Positions 10,989 through 23,089 of a stretch of 64,000 nt of DNA are shown piece after piece. The notes beneath the pieces were generated by a model. That model was not told the origin of the DNA and did not search any database. It was given only the letters and a program-made list of their open reading frames with translations. The stretch lies in contig OX940870.1 in the NCBI GenBank assembly GCA_954871525.1, positions 30,866,555-30,930,554 of the forward strand. Direction: 5' to 3'. Origin of the DNA: Parietaria judaica. Its lineage: Eukaryota > Streptophyta > Magnoliopsida > Rosales > Urticaceae. A program made the position numbers and the translations under genes. Each line of letters begins with the position of its first letter. Within the stretch, counting starts at the first letter, position 1.

Positions 10989-12835
10989 GATTTTTTTTTT
11001 TTTGTGATCCCGTCTAGCATTTATTAATGTAATCCTCACTTATGGCGGAGGAAAACCGTGGTAACATCGTAGGACTTTTAGAAAAACCAACTTAAACATA
11101 ACAACAAAACAAGCATAAAACAACAAAACTACTATAAAAGCTTAATCATGTCTCATATAAGCGGTACCCATCTTGTCTAATCTAAACAAACCTTTAACAT
11201 GATTTGGAAGATGGTTAGAGTTGGTAAACAAAATATCTCTCCCTTCAGCACCAATACGAGCCAAAGCATTTGCAACTTTATTCCCCTCTCTATAAAAATG
11301 ATAGATAGAAAAGTCCATATGATCTAAAATTTGAGAAAGTTCGTCCCAAAAATCCCATAGATACCACAAGTTGCATCTATGAGACTTTATCCAACCAACT
11401 ATTATTTTAGAATCACATTCAATGTCAATACCATCGTAACCCATTTGTTTACAAATCTGAACTCCTTCAAGCACCGCCCTAAGCTCGGCTTCATTATTAG
11501 AGCAAGTTCCAAAGAATTTTGAAAAACTAAAAATGAACTTACCTTCGTAGTCTCTCAAGATACCGACACCTCCCGCATGACCCGGGTTACCGAAACTACT
11601 CCCATCCAAGTTGAGTTTAAGTTTTCCTCGTCTCGGTTTGCTCCATTTCACAACCTGAATTTTCTTCTTCTTCGTGATTAGGATAGGCACCTCCATATTT
11701 CTTAGCACTCTATCATCATCCACATTCCAAAGATGAATCTTTGAAATTTTAGAACTCAAATCTTGTACCCAATGCTTTATAGAGAGCCAAAACATGATAA
11801 ACACTCTCCATTTTTCCTTCCATCCTAGCAATACATCTACGTCTCCATAACCTCCAAATGATTAGACATGGAATTATACCAATTAAAATTCCTAGTTGAG
11901 ACGACTTTTCTGCTCTATTGAACCATAGCTTGGTCTTGATAATTGATACCGACATAATCAGTATTAACTTCTTGGACGCATCAGTATTAACTTCTTGGAC
12001 GCGTGGGATCGAAGGAACGAGAAGTGACACATTCTGGGGCAAGCTCGGATATGGTTTATTTTATGTTTTTGCGATTTTTATTCATGTTTATTTAAGTTTT
12101 ATTATTTATTAATTATATCTTTTATTTAGAGAGATTTTAGGGTTAGATTCCTTTTATTTAGCTTTTCGGTTTAAGCCCTAGCTTATTAGCATGGTGTATG
12201 CGAATTTTTCATTAAGTTTTTGTGATTAATAAAATTCGAGCTCTTGCTTGGAAGAAACCCGAATATTTTACTCGTTGAGACGCGTTCTTGTTCGATTCGT
12301 ACGTTGCTCTACATCAATAAATCATACCAACTTCAATTGGGACTTTTTTCCATAACTCCGTGACGAAGTTACCACTACTCAAGACGTGTTCTAAATCCTC
12401 GTTCCTTCTCTCCGAACAACAATTACAAGCTGACACAATTGGGATCCCCGCTCTCTTTAGATTTTCATCTACACTTAAGCAATTGTACACGGCCTTCCAC
12501 ACACAAATAGAAATCTTTTTCGGCAAATGTTTATGCCATATCCATTTTGCCCATTCAAAGTTTGTACGACGATATCTGATAACATCCCAAGCTGATCTAG
12601 TATTGAAGCAACCGTGTTTCTCTGGAAGCCAAATTAGAGTATCATCGGTTAATTTGAGACTTCCAACCGCCTCCATAACATCATTAGCTTTGATAAAGCC
12701 CACGACATTTTGTAATTTCTCCACATCCCATTCGTTGTCATTAAATAAATCTACAATCTTGATTGACGAATGTTCCCCCTCCGAGAAAGCAACGTGTAAA
12801 GGGCCAGAGGTTAAAAAATTATCATACTATAACGA
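10989..12835 (-). mobile_element. 5'-truncated LINE (L1 type): zinc-binding and RNase H part of ORF2
   Basis: On the minus strand 12835-12314 encodes a zf-RVT type region (LIWLPEKHGCFNTRSAWDVI, WKAVYNCLSVDENLKRAGI, then a CNCC..EHVL cysteine/histidine cluster). 11831-11142 encodes an L1 RNase H domain: LNLDGSSFGNPGHAG, NNEAELRAVLEG, ECDSK and REGNKVANALARIG. The last catalytic Asp, normally in VADALA, is Asn here. The reverse transcriptase and endonuclease are absent, as expected for 5' truncation. A poly-A tract (seen as T13 at 10989-11001) marks the 3' end. Foreign sequence at 11945-12312 separates the two domains and the reading frame shifts, so it is dead. Confidence 0.85.
11945..12312. 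other. Insertion inside the LINE fragment
   Basis: About 370 bp of T-rich sequence unlike a LINE, bordered on the left by a 23-bp direct duplication (cagtattaacttcttggacg at ~11959 and ~11982). Its middle (agggttagattcc..., aataaaattcgagctc) resembles the transcribed part of an LTR, but no TG/CA ends are seen. Identity unknown. Confidence 0.35.
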
Positions 12836-12839
12836 AACA

Positions 12840-13309
12840 TGCCCTTTCCTAAACCACCCACTTGGAATTTTGCAGAATATACGGGAGACACGATATTTTT
12901 ATTTAAGACATCATAACATTAAACATCATGTCTTGTTTAAATGTTTTAATCGAATTTTCAGGGGATTTTATTTTACATGATCCATTTCGCTTCTCGAGGA
13001 AGTAAAATCTTAATTACTTGCATGAGTGCATCAAAGGTTGATCATTTGCTTTTGCTTTTCGTTCGCAAAGACACTTCATATTCCCTTTGCTCTGTCTAAC
13101 CCTAGTGATTGAATCGTCTTTTCCTTTTTCCATACTATGTAACACGTGTCCCTTGTCTGTCTCGGCATAGAGAACACTGAACATCGTACTCCATTCATTA
13201 CCATAGGAACTTGGTATTAATAATAATACTACCAGGCATTAGAAATTCCAAGTGTAAACGATTATACCGTTTCTTTAGAAACCACACCAGTGGAATTTGT
13301 TAGTGATCC
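12840..13309 (+). promoter_or_regulatory. Upstream region of helicase copy A
   Basis: From ~12975 this region is similar to that before copy C (23090-24035). Both have the block tttcgcttctcgaggaagta (12985 and 23098), the gttgatcat motif, and a CACGTG followed by TCC (13143-13148 and 23817-23822), and related sequence up to the ATG. The duplication thus included upstream DNA. TATA box and start site were not located. Confidence 0.5.
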
Positions 13310-16300
13310 ATGGAGAGGCGAAAACATATTCAAAGCGGGAAGAAGGAGAGAGTCGTGGCGGGAAGAAGCTTAATTGATATAGTCTTCTCATGGTCTGTCA
13401 AGGATGTTCGAAACCATAATCTTTATAAAAACCAGGTATATATATATATATATGTATATGATTCTATACGCATATATACATAGAACGTGCATGCATAGTA
13501 GATATCTAATAGTGCCGTTATTACTCTTGCATGGCAAAGCAGACAACTACGTAGTTATATATATATATACCAATAGTTTTAATTAAAACTTGTTTATTGA
13601 TTAGTTTTCTTGAAAAGGTTCTAAATTGTTTGTGCTTTGCAATTGCATATTTTAGCTAGTTGCCGAGTTTGTCGTGTTTTGTCGGGGTCGGCCGAGTAAA
13701 TTTTTGGGGCTTTTATATTTCATATTTAATTCAATATAGTAAGCATAATATATATAATTTTTTTGGGGGCCTTTGGACCGAAGCGCGGGGCTTGCTCGCA
13801 GCTCGTAGTCAATGTATTTCGATAATGTGAGCTTTTTTCATTTAGTTTGTTTTATATATCGTCTTCTAGTTTGTTTCATGTAAGCAATGCTATTCGCAGG
13901 TGCGGCAAATTCCGAAAACCTTCTCGTCGAAGGCAGAGTACTTGACGTCGTTCACTATCCCTCTTGTCGAAGAAACACACGCTGACATGTCGTCGAGCAT
14001 GGATGCGCTCGATCGGTCGCCTTGCCGCCGAATAAGATCCTTCAAAAAATTGAAAAACTATAGTACTCGGAAGGATTTTTCCTACCGCATTGTGCTTAAA
14101 CATCGGACGATGGAGGATCGGTGCAGGAGTTTTTACGAGCCCGAAACGGGGGACTTGATTGACATCACGAGTATTCGGCCACGAAAAGCCAGCGATCTCG
14201 AGAAGTACTCCGTCGTCGCTTATGTACAGTCCGTGAATGAAGAAAGCACGATCATCTTTGCTCTCTTGTCGAGGCCCATCCCCACGGACGAGTACGCGCA
14301 CGTGAGCGAGAAGAGTCCGAATCTCTTCGTCACTTATCTAATCAATATGACCACCAATGTCAGAAAATGGGACGCGTTGACTTCTGATCCCAAGGAAAGG
14401 AACATGAAAGTCCTCGAAAGAGTTCTTCAGACTCAATCTATGGTAGAAGGAACGTGTAATCTATGTGAAGAAGATTCGAGAGAATCAGGTATGGCCTTTA
14501 GGAAAAGAACTGGCTGGTCGGATTTGAACAAGTCCCAACAAAATGCGGTTCTGAGCTGCATTGGCTCGAGGAAATGCAGCCACGAGATCACAATGAAGCT
14601 TGTGTGGGGCCCACCAGGCACGGGGAAGACAAGCACTGTTGGTTTCATGCTCCAGTCTCTTCTTGGGATGAGATGCCGGACGCTGACGTGCGCTCCAACG
14701 AACGTCGCGATTCTGGAAGTGACGGAGAGGCTCGTCAAACGAGTGGCGTCGATGTCGACGGGGAACCGCCGTGGATACGGCCTTGGCGACGTCATTCTGT
14801 TCGGTAATGGAGAGAGGATGAAGATCGACGAACGTGATGAGCTAAGAGACGTGTTTCTTAACCATCGGATCAAGGTTCTCCTCCCCTGCTTCGTTGAGAA
14901 AACTGGTTGGAGAGACTGCTTGCTGTCCGTGATCTCTCTGCTGGATGATCCTCTGACATTGTATGACTTGTACTTGCAAGAAGAAGCGGGGAAGCGGATG
15001 CTCGGAGACGATTCTCAGAGCGACGGAGAACAAGATGAGCGAGAAAGGAAGATAAAGGCTAATATGAGGTTCGATCAACTCGTGGCACAGCTTAGCTTTT
15101 GCATTCACACTCTGTGCAGACACCTTCCAGGTTCAGTGATTTCGGTACAATTGGCGAAAACAATGTTTGATGCTGACGACGCTCTCTATGACTTGCAAGA
15201 GCTTCTACACGGAGTGTTGCCTAAAGAGCTCAAGTACATTTTTGCTGATGACTATGTCGGAGAGGATGCTCGTATTTCCAAGGCAAGAGACTCGAGAATG
15301 AGGAGCCTTCGCCTTCTGAGGTCACTCCCCACGACGTTTGACGTTCCTTATTATGGGGAGATCAACCAGATGGAGGTGAGGGAGTTTTTGTTGTCAAACG
15401 CTTGTCTGGTCTTCTGCACCGTCTCCAGCTCTGCTAAACTGCACGTCAATTGCGTGTCTCCGTAGGAGCTTCTCATCATTGATGAGGCTGCACAACTCAA
15501 GGAGTGTGAATCCACCATTCCTCTGCAGCTTCCCGGAATTCGCCACGCTGTTCTCATTGGCGACGAGCGACAACTGCCTGCAATGGTTATAAGCAAGGTT
15601 GTTAACTATCTTTTGTTTTCTTTCTTCGTTCTATGGATTACGCTCACTTCTCACGAATGAATGACTACAGATATGCGACGAAGCCGATTTCGGGAGGAGT
15701 TTGTTCGAGAGGCTGGCTTCCTTGGGGCACAAGAAACACCTGCTCAACGTGCAGCACAGAATGCATCCTATGATCAGCTTGTTTCCGAATCAGGAGTTTT
15801 ATGAAGGCAAGATTCTGGATGGTAAAAACGTTACACTTAGAAGCCACAACAAACGGTTTCTTCAGGGAAAGATGTTCGATTCCTATTCCTTCATCAACGT
15901 CAGGCATGGAAGCGAGGCCGTAGGGAACAACCATAGCACAAAGAACATGGTTGAGGTCAGCGTGGTGTCGGAGATCGTCGCAAGACTTTACAAAGGTTGG
16001 AAATCGAATGACGGTTAAATTGTCTGTCTTAGCCAGCTCTTCATGTGTATTAGTTATTTGTCATGTCTTACAGAGATGAAAACTTCGAAAGAGAGAGGTT
16101 AGGAACAAGGCACAAGTTTATGCAATCACGGAGAGGTTAGGAACTTCATATAACTCCGATCCTCAGAGCAACTTCTCGGTAAGCGTTCGTTCTGTCGATG
16201 GCTTCCAAGGAGGGGAAGAAGATGTGGTCATCATCTCCACTGTACGCAGCAATTTCAGCGGCTCCTTGGGGTTTCTTTCTAATTGTCAAAGAGCCAATGT

Positions 16301-17261
16301 AGCTCTTACTCGTGCCCGGTAAGATTTGCTTTGGTTTATGAATTATGAGGCTCGAGATCGCTCTGCTCCTCCTCTGAGACTCAATAAAACTCGCAGGAAC
16401 TGCCTCTGGATTGTCGGAAATGGTTCAACTCTGAGCAGGAGACACTCGGTGTGGAAGAAGCTCGTCCACGACGCCAAGGAGCGGCGATGCTTCCACGAAG
16501 CTGACGACGACAAGGGCTTGGCCCGCGCAATGCTCGCTTCCCTCGTCGAGCTCAACCAAATCCGCGCTTCTCATGATCTTGCATCGCTATTGTTTCAAGA
16601 TTCAAAATGGACGGTACGGTTTTGCTCTTATATTCCCGAGAAGCGCCTGAATTGATCATCTCGAAATCTTTTAGTCTCGGCTTATTGATCTAGTGGGTAA
16701 ACAGGTGCGGTTCGATGAAGCCTTTTGGACCTCGGTGGCTCGGGTCAGGGACAACGAGTGCTGCAAGGAAGTCCTGTTGACGCTCCAGAAGCTCTCTGGC
16801 GGGTGGCGCAGCGGAGAATCAGCCCAAATAGTTGAGCATTACTTGGTCAAGGGGAGGTTTCTCGTCTGGGTGGTCGATATAGAGAGGAAAATCTCCGTCC
16901 ACACTCAGATCCTGAAAATATACGGAGTTTTGGAGTCCGACAACGTGCCAGGGCTGTCGAGACAGCTGTACGAGAAGTACAGTAGCTACTCGCCGGAGAA
17001 GTTGAAGCGCTGCAATCATAGGCGTTTGGACGGGTACGTATTATGTATTCTCTCACCATTTTATTTGTTATATGTAAATATCTTCGCTGATATTATAATT
17101 GTATTCGGCTCCCCAGGGGTTTGGTTGTCCCGATGACGTGGCCGGCGGATCCGATCAAGGACGGGGAAGATCCGCTGAGCTTCCTGGCTCCTGCTGCAGC
17201 CACTCGCTTCACTGAGCTTGAAGAACGAGCCAGCGCCTTCTGATTGACAGTAGAGAGTAGA
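13310..17261 (+). pseudogene. SEN1/UPF1-like SF1 helicase, copy A (pseudogene)
   Basis: Exons by comparison with copies C-E: 13310-13435, 13900-15597, 15671-15995, 16074-16318, 16397-16613, 16705-17033 and 17117-17261. SF1 motifs are present: Q-like motif [11 protein letters not shown], Walker [11 protein letters not shown], Ia [27 protein letters not shown], then [28 protein letters not shown] and NVALTRAR. Two lesions kill it. A TAG at 15463-15465 replaces the Trp codon of the [13 protein letters not shown] stretch just before motif II. The exon at 16074 is 17 nt shorter than in copy E and its frame hits a stop. The intron that splits exons 2 and 3 in C, D and E is absent with no added or missing codon. 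A truncated protein of ~560 residues without the second RecA domain remains possible. Family role: nucleic-acid unwinding in RNA processing or termination (inferred). Confidence 0.88.
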
Positions 17262-18034
17262 GACGTGGAAAAAAGATTGAAGAAGACTATACTATAGTAT
17301 AGATAAAATGAAGATATAACTAAGAATGTGACAATTTCGAGATTTTTTTTTCTAGCTAAATATGAAGTATTTTTTTGTGACTGAAATACTTACTTATCAT
17401 AATTAAAATATTATTCCGGTAAATTAAACAAAGAAAAATAAGATATGGGTTCGTTGGGTTGGTTGGGTCCATAAGAAGCCTAGGGGCGGAGCTATTCAAT
17501 GGCCAATATATGTACGGGCACTACTTGAAAACCGCGCGTAAAAATTTGAACGAAAAAAAGATTTTTTTGAAAAAAGTCAAAATCAGTGAAAACCATATAA
17601 ATAATATTAAAGTCCAAACCAAACATCCAAACAATATAGTTTAGTTTAGCTAGCTTCCATGAAGTAATACAAGGACTTGATTCGTGGGTGGTGAGGAGTT
17701 CTGTCCATTTATATTTTTATTTTCAATATTAGTGATAGTTCCTATTTTTACTCTTTTATTATTACTCTTTTTTTTTATCCTTTCTAGTTTTTTTTTTTCA
17801 ATACTAATAGTAGTTCCAATCAATATTTTTTTATTCTTTCTAATTAAATTTTATATAAGTTTTTGATAACAAATTCTTTAAAATCCACATAAGAACTTAG
17901 ATGTTTTAATTTGAAAGTTATGTCACATCTTAGTACCAATTCTATTTTTTTAACATAAAAGATTATTGTTATTTATGTGCTTGAAAATAAAAGCTTTAAC
18001 TATTTACTTAGTAAAATTATTATTCTTTAGAAAA

Positions 18035-18086
<52 letters not shown>

Positions 18087-18252
18087 GATAGACAAAGTTC
18101 TTAACATTTTTTGATAGTGAAAGTCGCAATATTATCGTTATCATTTTCTATTAAATTTAATCCTTATTGTTTATAATAAATGTTAAAATTGGCATAAGAA
18201 CTTAATGTTGTAAATTTACAAGTTATAACACATTTTTGTACCAATTATATTT
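17262..18252. other. Intergenic AT-rich stretch with a long poly-T run
   Basis: No gene seen. It contains a run of 48 T at 18037-18084, possibly the poly-A tail of a minus-strand retroposon, though no body is recognised beside it. T-rich sequence at 17690-17860 has only a meaningless hydrophobic frame. Confidence 0.5.
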
Positions 18253-18985
18253 TGAGAAATTGCACCAAATAGCCAAATTGAAACATAGGATTAGCAAAAT
18301 AGCCAAACTTTGGTTAATTTTGTAAACTAGCCAATTAACACGAGGTGGCATTTTAATAACATTTTTTATCTCTATAATACCCTTTAATTAAACATTTTAA
18401 TTATAATTTTTGTAATTAATTAAAAAAAATCAGCACAAATCAAGCTTTATTAATTATGCACAAATTTTGGAATTTAATAGTCAATTTGAATATTTCCATC
18501 GATCTACTCTCTCTCTCTCTCTACCATATGCAGACACAGAGCGAGCGAGCAATGAGAGCGACGATATGAAAGCATGCTTGTCGGCCACCAAGCCTCCTCA
18601 CACCCATCTCCCCATTGCTTCGCCTTCTTCTATGCTCCACCACCACCGCGTCTCTCTCTGCGTTGATGTGATCAAGTGAGGCCTTTCCTCTCTGGGCTTC
18701 GAGATCGGAAGATCCCCGCCATTCACGGGAAGAGAGAGAGAGTCAGACCCAGTGAAGGAATCCCGAGCAATCCATGGCGTCGAAGGTCCCCGACGAGATC
18801 CCTCGCAACGAAGGTCCCTGAGCATCAAGAGGAAGCGCGCTCGCCGGGTGAGCTTCGCCGACACCGAGATCACCTCCGTCCATTTCTTCCACCGTGACGA
18901 CGACTGCGTCTGCGAGACGCCGCCCAAGCCCTACCCAGATCCTCCCCCAACGCTGCGCTGCAGCCCGAAAACAATTTTAATTTAG
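18253..18985 (+). mobile_element. MULE-like element with captured gene fragment (Pack-MULE type), right end missing
   Basis: The left terminal repeat (gagaaattgcaccaaatagc..., gcaaaatagccaaac, aaactagccaattaac, ggtggcattttaataac) is nearly the same as the right end of the element at 30852-32169, read inverted. After ~300 AT-rich bases a GC-rich gene fragment follows (18560-18985). No matching right end was found, so the element is truncated or its other end has decayed. Confidence 0.6.
18774..18984 (+). pseudogene. KNL1: Captured first-exon fragment of a KNL1 (SPC7/CASC5-like) kinetochore gene
   Basis: The ATG at 18774 starts MASKVPDEIPRNEGP and stops at 18819. In another frame from ~18811 follows SLSIKRKRARRVSFADTEIT then SVHFFHRDDD and ETPP. 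The pattern RxRRVSFADTEITSVHxFxRDxD..ETPP is the conserved N-terminus of plant KNL1, the outer-kinetochore scaffold, and RVSF is the known PP1-docking motif type. A 1-2 nt frameshift separates the start from the conserved part. Only the first exon and its leader (from ~18560) are present, inside a MULE-like element, so this is a captured fragment rather than the native gene. Family assignment rests on motif memory and no search was run. Confidence 0.6.
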
Positions 18986-19489
18986 CACCGCGTAATTTAG
19001 AATTGATACAATATGAACAAACTGCCATACTTTTTTTCTAATCATGTGTTCAACTATTTAGTCACCAGGTAATTCAACATACTAAAAAATATTTTATTAT
19101 ACTGTCGAAATTATTTTATTGGTAGAACTTCTATAAGTAATTCAACTATTTATTATATTTTCAATATAATAAAAAATACTTTCTTTTTCCTTTTACGGTA
19201 GAACTTCTATAAGTACTTCTGTTGGGACTAAAATATTTTATTATATTGTCGAAATTATTAATTTATTAAAAAATAATTTAGTTATGTTAATTAGAGTAAG
19301 GATTATACAAAATTACAAACTACAAAGTATTATTTTATCGAAGTTATTATTTTAACGAGATTTTAATATCTTCATTTAAACTCGTTGATAACCACCCCGA
19401 AAGCATCATATATTAATTCTAATGTGCTGCATCAGTGTCGATTAAAAACAAACGAGGATCGTGATGTATCAACTATCAAGTATCAACAT
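18986..19489. other. AT-rich spacer
   Basis: No gene. A motif like agaacttctataagtact occurs twice (19124 and 19200) with similar flanks, a small diverged direct repeat. Nothing else is recognised. Confidence 0.4.
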
Positions 19490-19497
19490 TCTATCTA

Positions 19498-20088
19498 GGG
19501 GTGAGCATGGGTTGGGTATGGTCGCCTCAATGCTTTTTATGGACCCGACCCGATCACTTCGGGTTAAAAAAAAAAAGCCCGATCCGACCCAATTTTTTTA
19601 ATGCCCGAACCAAACCGACCGATAAAAAATCGGGTTAGGTTGGTTTGGATCGCCATGGCCTGATTAATTAAAGTTTAATCTTATATAACAAAAATAAGAT
19701 GAAAAAAATACATCAATGTAACTCAAAATTCAAGTAAAAATACCCCAAACAAATTTAATCAAACAAACATACACTAAACAATGTAAAACATGAAAATGAA
19801 AGATTGAACGGTCTTTGAGTGTAAATAAAGTTGAGAATGAGAAATTTTAAAAGACTAAAGATTGCACTACTTGAATATAAATTAATATGAAATATATATT
19901 AATTATATTGGTCGTGTCGGAGACTCCGACCCGACCCAAGGTTTCGGACCCGACTCCGACCCGAATAATAGTGGGGTCCGGCCCGATCCGACCCAATTTT
20001 GAACGGGTTCGATTGGGCGGATTAGATTGGGGTCGGGTCTCTAACGAATAGGGTTAGGCCATCAGGTTGGGTTTAAAATGCTCACCCC
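19498..20088. mobile_element. Non-autonomous hAT element (591 bp)
   Basis: Terminal inverted repeats GGGGTGAGCAT / ATGCTCACCCC are flanked by TCTATCTA (19490-19497) and TCTATCTG (20089-20096), an 8-bp target duplication with one change, as made by hAT transposases. Both ends hold clusters of gggtcggg/cccgacc-type motifs in opposite orientation, forming long imperfect subterminal inverted repeats. No coding capacity. Confidence 0.85.
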
Positions 20089-20329
20089 TCTATCTGTAGG
20101 GGCAAGGCTACTTTGGCCCATGCGAGGTCGGCCATGGCCACTTGTTTAACAATATGATATACATATACATATACGATATATAGGATACGTTAGAGGATGC
20201 CTGCAAATCCCACAAAATCAATGATTGCCTTATTCACGTTTTAATGTTTTTATTAAGCTCCTCCATCAGATGATGGAAGCTGTTCAAATAATCATTGTAA
20301 ATACAATAGCAATGTCGTTTATCTTTCTC

Positions 20330-21010
20330 CTTGGTTTACGGTTTCGTAACCTTCTGTTCAGATACTTCCCCAATGAAACCTTTCTTGAGCAAAGAAATCA
20401 TAAAGGCCAAAATGTCCCGCCACCCTTTTTTCGAAGCGAAACACCTAGTTAGCATGTTGACCCAGCAGTCGAGAAAGACGGCTCTTAGGTCGTCATGATA
20501 GTCCATTTGCATCTGGTCGCCGTTGCTGAACAACACGACGTCGCCGAGCCCGTAGCCTCTGCTATTTCCTTCCAACGTTTCTCTCCTCACGAGTCTCTTG
20601 ACCACCTCGAGATTAGCAACGTTCGTCGGGGCATAGGTTACGGTTGGGTACTTCTCCCTCAGCAAAAAAATCAGCAAGAATGCGACGGTGCTCGTCTTCC
20701 CCGTCCCCAGCGGACCCCACACCAGCTTTATTGTGCACTCGTGTTGGCACGTTCTCGAGCCAAAGCAGTTCGTAACTGCTTGTTGGACTCAATGCCCGAA
20801 GAGCTGCCTTGACAATGCTTGTCTTACTCCTGCGTCAATTTACTCTCCAGAACAGTTTGAATAATCTTCATGTTCTTCTGTTTTAGGAAACAAGTCAACG
20901 CTTGCCATATTCTGATGTTCGTGGTGAGGTTGACGAGAGTTCTGATGGAAAGACGAATTCTCGTGCTCACTATCACGCTATTGTCTTTCGAGATTGGCTC
21001 CCTCAATATA
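20330..21010 (-). pseudogene. SEN1-like helicase, copy B (fragment)
   Basis: The minus strand carries two blocks of the family. 21006-20824 matches exon 2 ([27 protein letters not shown]). 20800-20336 matches the start of exon 3 with a degraded Walker A (GPLGTGKTSTVAF; the family has GPPGTGKT), motif Ia APTNVANLEV and GYGLGDVVLFSNGDQMQMD. The segment before the Q-like motif is deleted and the frame is shifted between the blocks. Motif II and everything after are missing. It is inverted relative to its neighbours A and C, so it is an independent partial duplication or a relic after deletion. Confidence 0.85.
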
Positions 21011-22560
21011 ACATAGAGCGCCGTTCATTTGGTATAGCGAACCTGCAATACAATATTGCAGGAGCTTTTGTATTACGTTATTGCAGGAGGTATATGGTAA
21101 AACAAAACTTATACAACGCATTAATAGACTACACTAAAAGGGGCCTTGGGCGACCGCCCAACTCGCCTATAGGTTGGGCCGGCCCTATTTATAATTTTCA
21201 CAGAGTTGCACGGAATGCAAAACCCAAAAATGCCACTCTTAACAAGTCGATAATTCACCTTCCTTTTTTTCTTTATGATTGAATTATTTAATGTTGATTG
21301 TTTATTTATTTCAATGCTTTGTTTTTTTATTCTCCGCAGTTAGAGTTAGGAAATTAGTAGATACTCTCTATACAGATTTGTGAAAAATGACATTTTAAGT
21401 ATGAAAATTTAATACGCCTTACATCACATTGTAAATTTGTAATTCATTTTACCCGTTAACTTTAGTTTTGCACTTACCTCCAGATCTTTTAAAGACAATG
21501 AAACTAGATGTGTAAGGCTGTGTGACTTTACTGTCCGATGCAAAATATTCCCAAAATGCCAATCTCACAAATAAAAAAGAGAGCATGTATAGGGAGAATG
21601 CTACGTTTATGCGCCTTAAAACCCCGAACATCAATTGCTCGGCGTACTCGGCGTGGGATCTAGCCGACAAAGTCTCCGGCATGTGTAGAGATATGAAGTG
21701 GTAATTATAATATTTTATCGGTAATGCTAAAATAGATATCGGACACCTAGAGACTACTCCCTAGACTCTTTGCATCATAATTCTGCTATTGGTTCTTCGT
21801 AAAAAAAAATCTCATGTAAAGGCCGTAAACCCGAACTAAAATCATTACAAGTTCAAGCAAATCATTTTTTCTATTGCATACACCATTTCCGTACCGACTT
21901 CTTCGTAAACAATCTCGAGTATTACTGCTAAACCCTAACATCAATAATCATCGAAACAGTGAAAACCCTCCAACCAGTTACCATGAAAAACTTAAAGATA
22001 AGATATTTACGAACCGATACTTACCTCCATTTAGTTGGTTTGTCGATATGACAGATTACTTGAAGATGATGGTCGACGGGGAATCGTCGGGCTTAAATGA
22101 TCGTGCTTTGTGGGATAGTGCCTCGTGAAACTTCTTCGTCTCGAAAGAAAATGAACACACAACAGCATAAAGAAAATGAAGAAAACCAGAGAAAGAAGTT
22201 GGGAAGACGATTCGACGAGATAAGTGAAGTGGAAATTGGAATCAAATAAGAGTTCGAGAAGAAACGAGGCGGCGACGATTGATTCGAAGTCATGTGAAAA
22301 TAAAAATAAAAAGTAAAAGAAACTATCCAACTGCCAAGAGGGTAAAATTGACATTTCATAAAATGCAGTGTAATGATGGAGGGCAAACTCGTCATTTACT
22401 TTTATTGAGGTTTTAAAATAACCATTAAAATAAATATCAGATTTATTTGGGTTAAAAAATAATTCTAAAAGAAATTCTTTCTTATAACGAGGGTACGTAC
22501 AAGCTTATTCAGAATCCCAAAGAAGGTCTTTTAACCAATTGGTTCAGTTAGTAAGGTAAA
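21011..22560. other. Intergenic, unrecognised repeats
   Basis: No gene supported. 21130-21185 holds a GC-rich inverted motif (ggggccttgggcgaccgccc ... gggccggccc) like transposon ends. Near 21030-21085 tattgcagga occurs twice. 21590-22410 is moderately GC-richer with only short frames (e.g. 22031-22354 minus, a serine/phenylalanine-rich frame). Probably eroded transposon DNA. Confidence 0.35.
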
Positions 22561-23089
22561 AAAAAACGAGCAAAACTCTGGACACGTGGACAAACGTGGA
22601 TTGATGACATAACAACTTTTGCCACGTGGACGAGCCCACATATCAAACTCGTTTTTCGTTTATGACAAAACAACGAATTAAACTCCCTAATTAATAATAT
22701 TTAATACAATTAATTGAACCCTTAATGATTACACTTAACAAAATAGATTTATCCACGTGGCGAGAGTTAACGGATAGTTAACAACATTACGAGAACGAAG
22801 TGTTCAACTTCCCAAATACTAATTTGGGTATTTTTGTCACCACTTTTAAATTTCGAGTATACAAGGGATTCTTGACCAAATTTTGAGTATTTTTGCCGTC
22901 ATTAACTCTAAATAAATATGAGTTTTTTGTCGCTAATTTTTCTGTTATTAAAATGTATGTCACAACTCACAACAAAATTCAAGAATATATATAAAATTAT
23001 TATTTTTTCGTATATATAAATAATTTAGATTTTGTCATAAATTTTCCAACTTTTAATAAAACGGGATTCTTAGACAAAGGGGAGTCTAT
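22561..23089. other. Spacer with three CACGTG motifs
   Basis: G-box cores CACGTG at 22583-22588, 22623-22628 and 22754-22759, each followed by G. They lie 1.3-1.5 kb upstream of copy C, so a regulatory role is uncertain. Otherwise AT-rich with no gene. Confidence 0.35.

Noticed and set aside
13900..15465. 521-codon frame as a complete intact gene
   Set aside because: It starts at a splice acceptor (GTG, not ATG) and ends at a nonsense codon inside the helicase core; flanking exons show it is part of pseudogene A.
18037..18084. Poly-T run as the tail of a processed pseudogene or LINE
   Set aside because: No retroposed body is recognisable on the expected side, so it is only noted as a T run.
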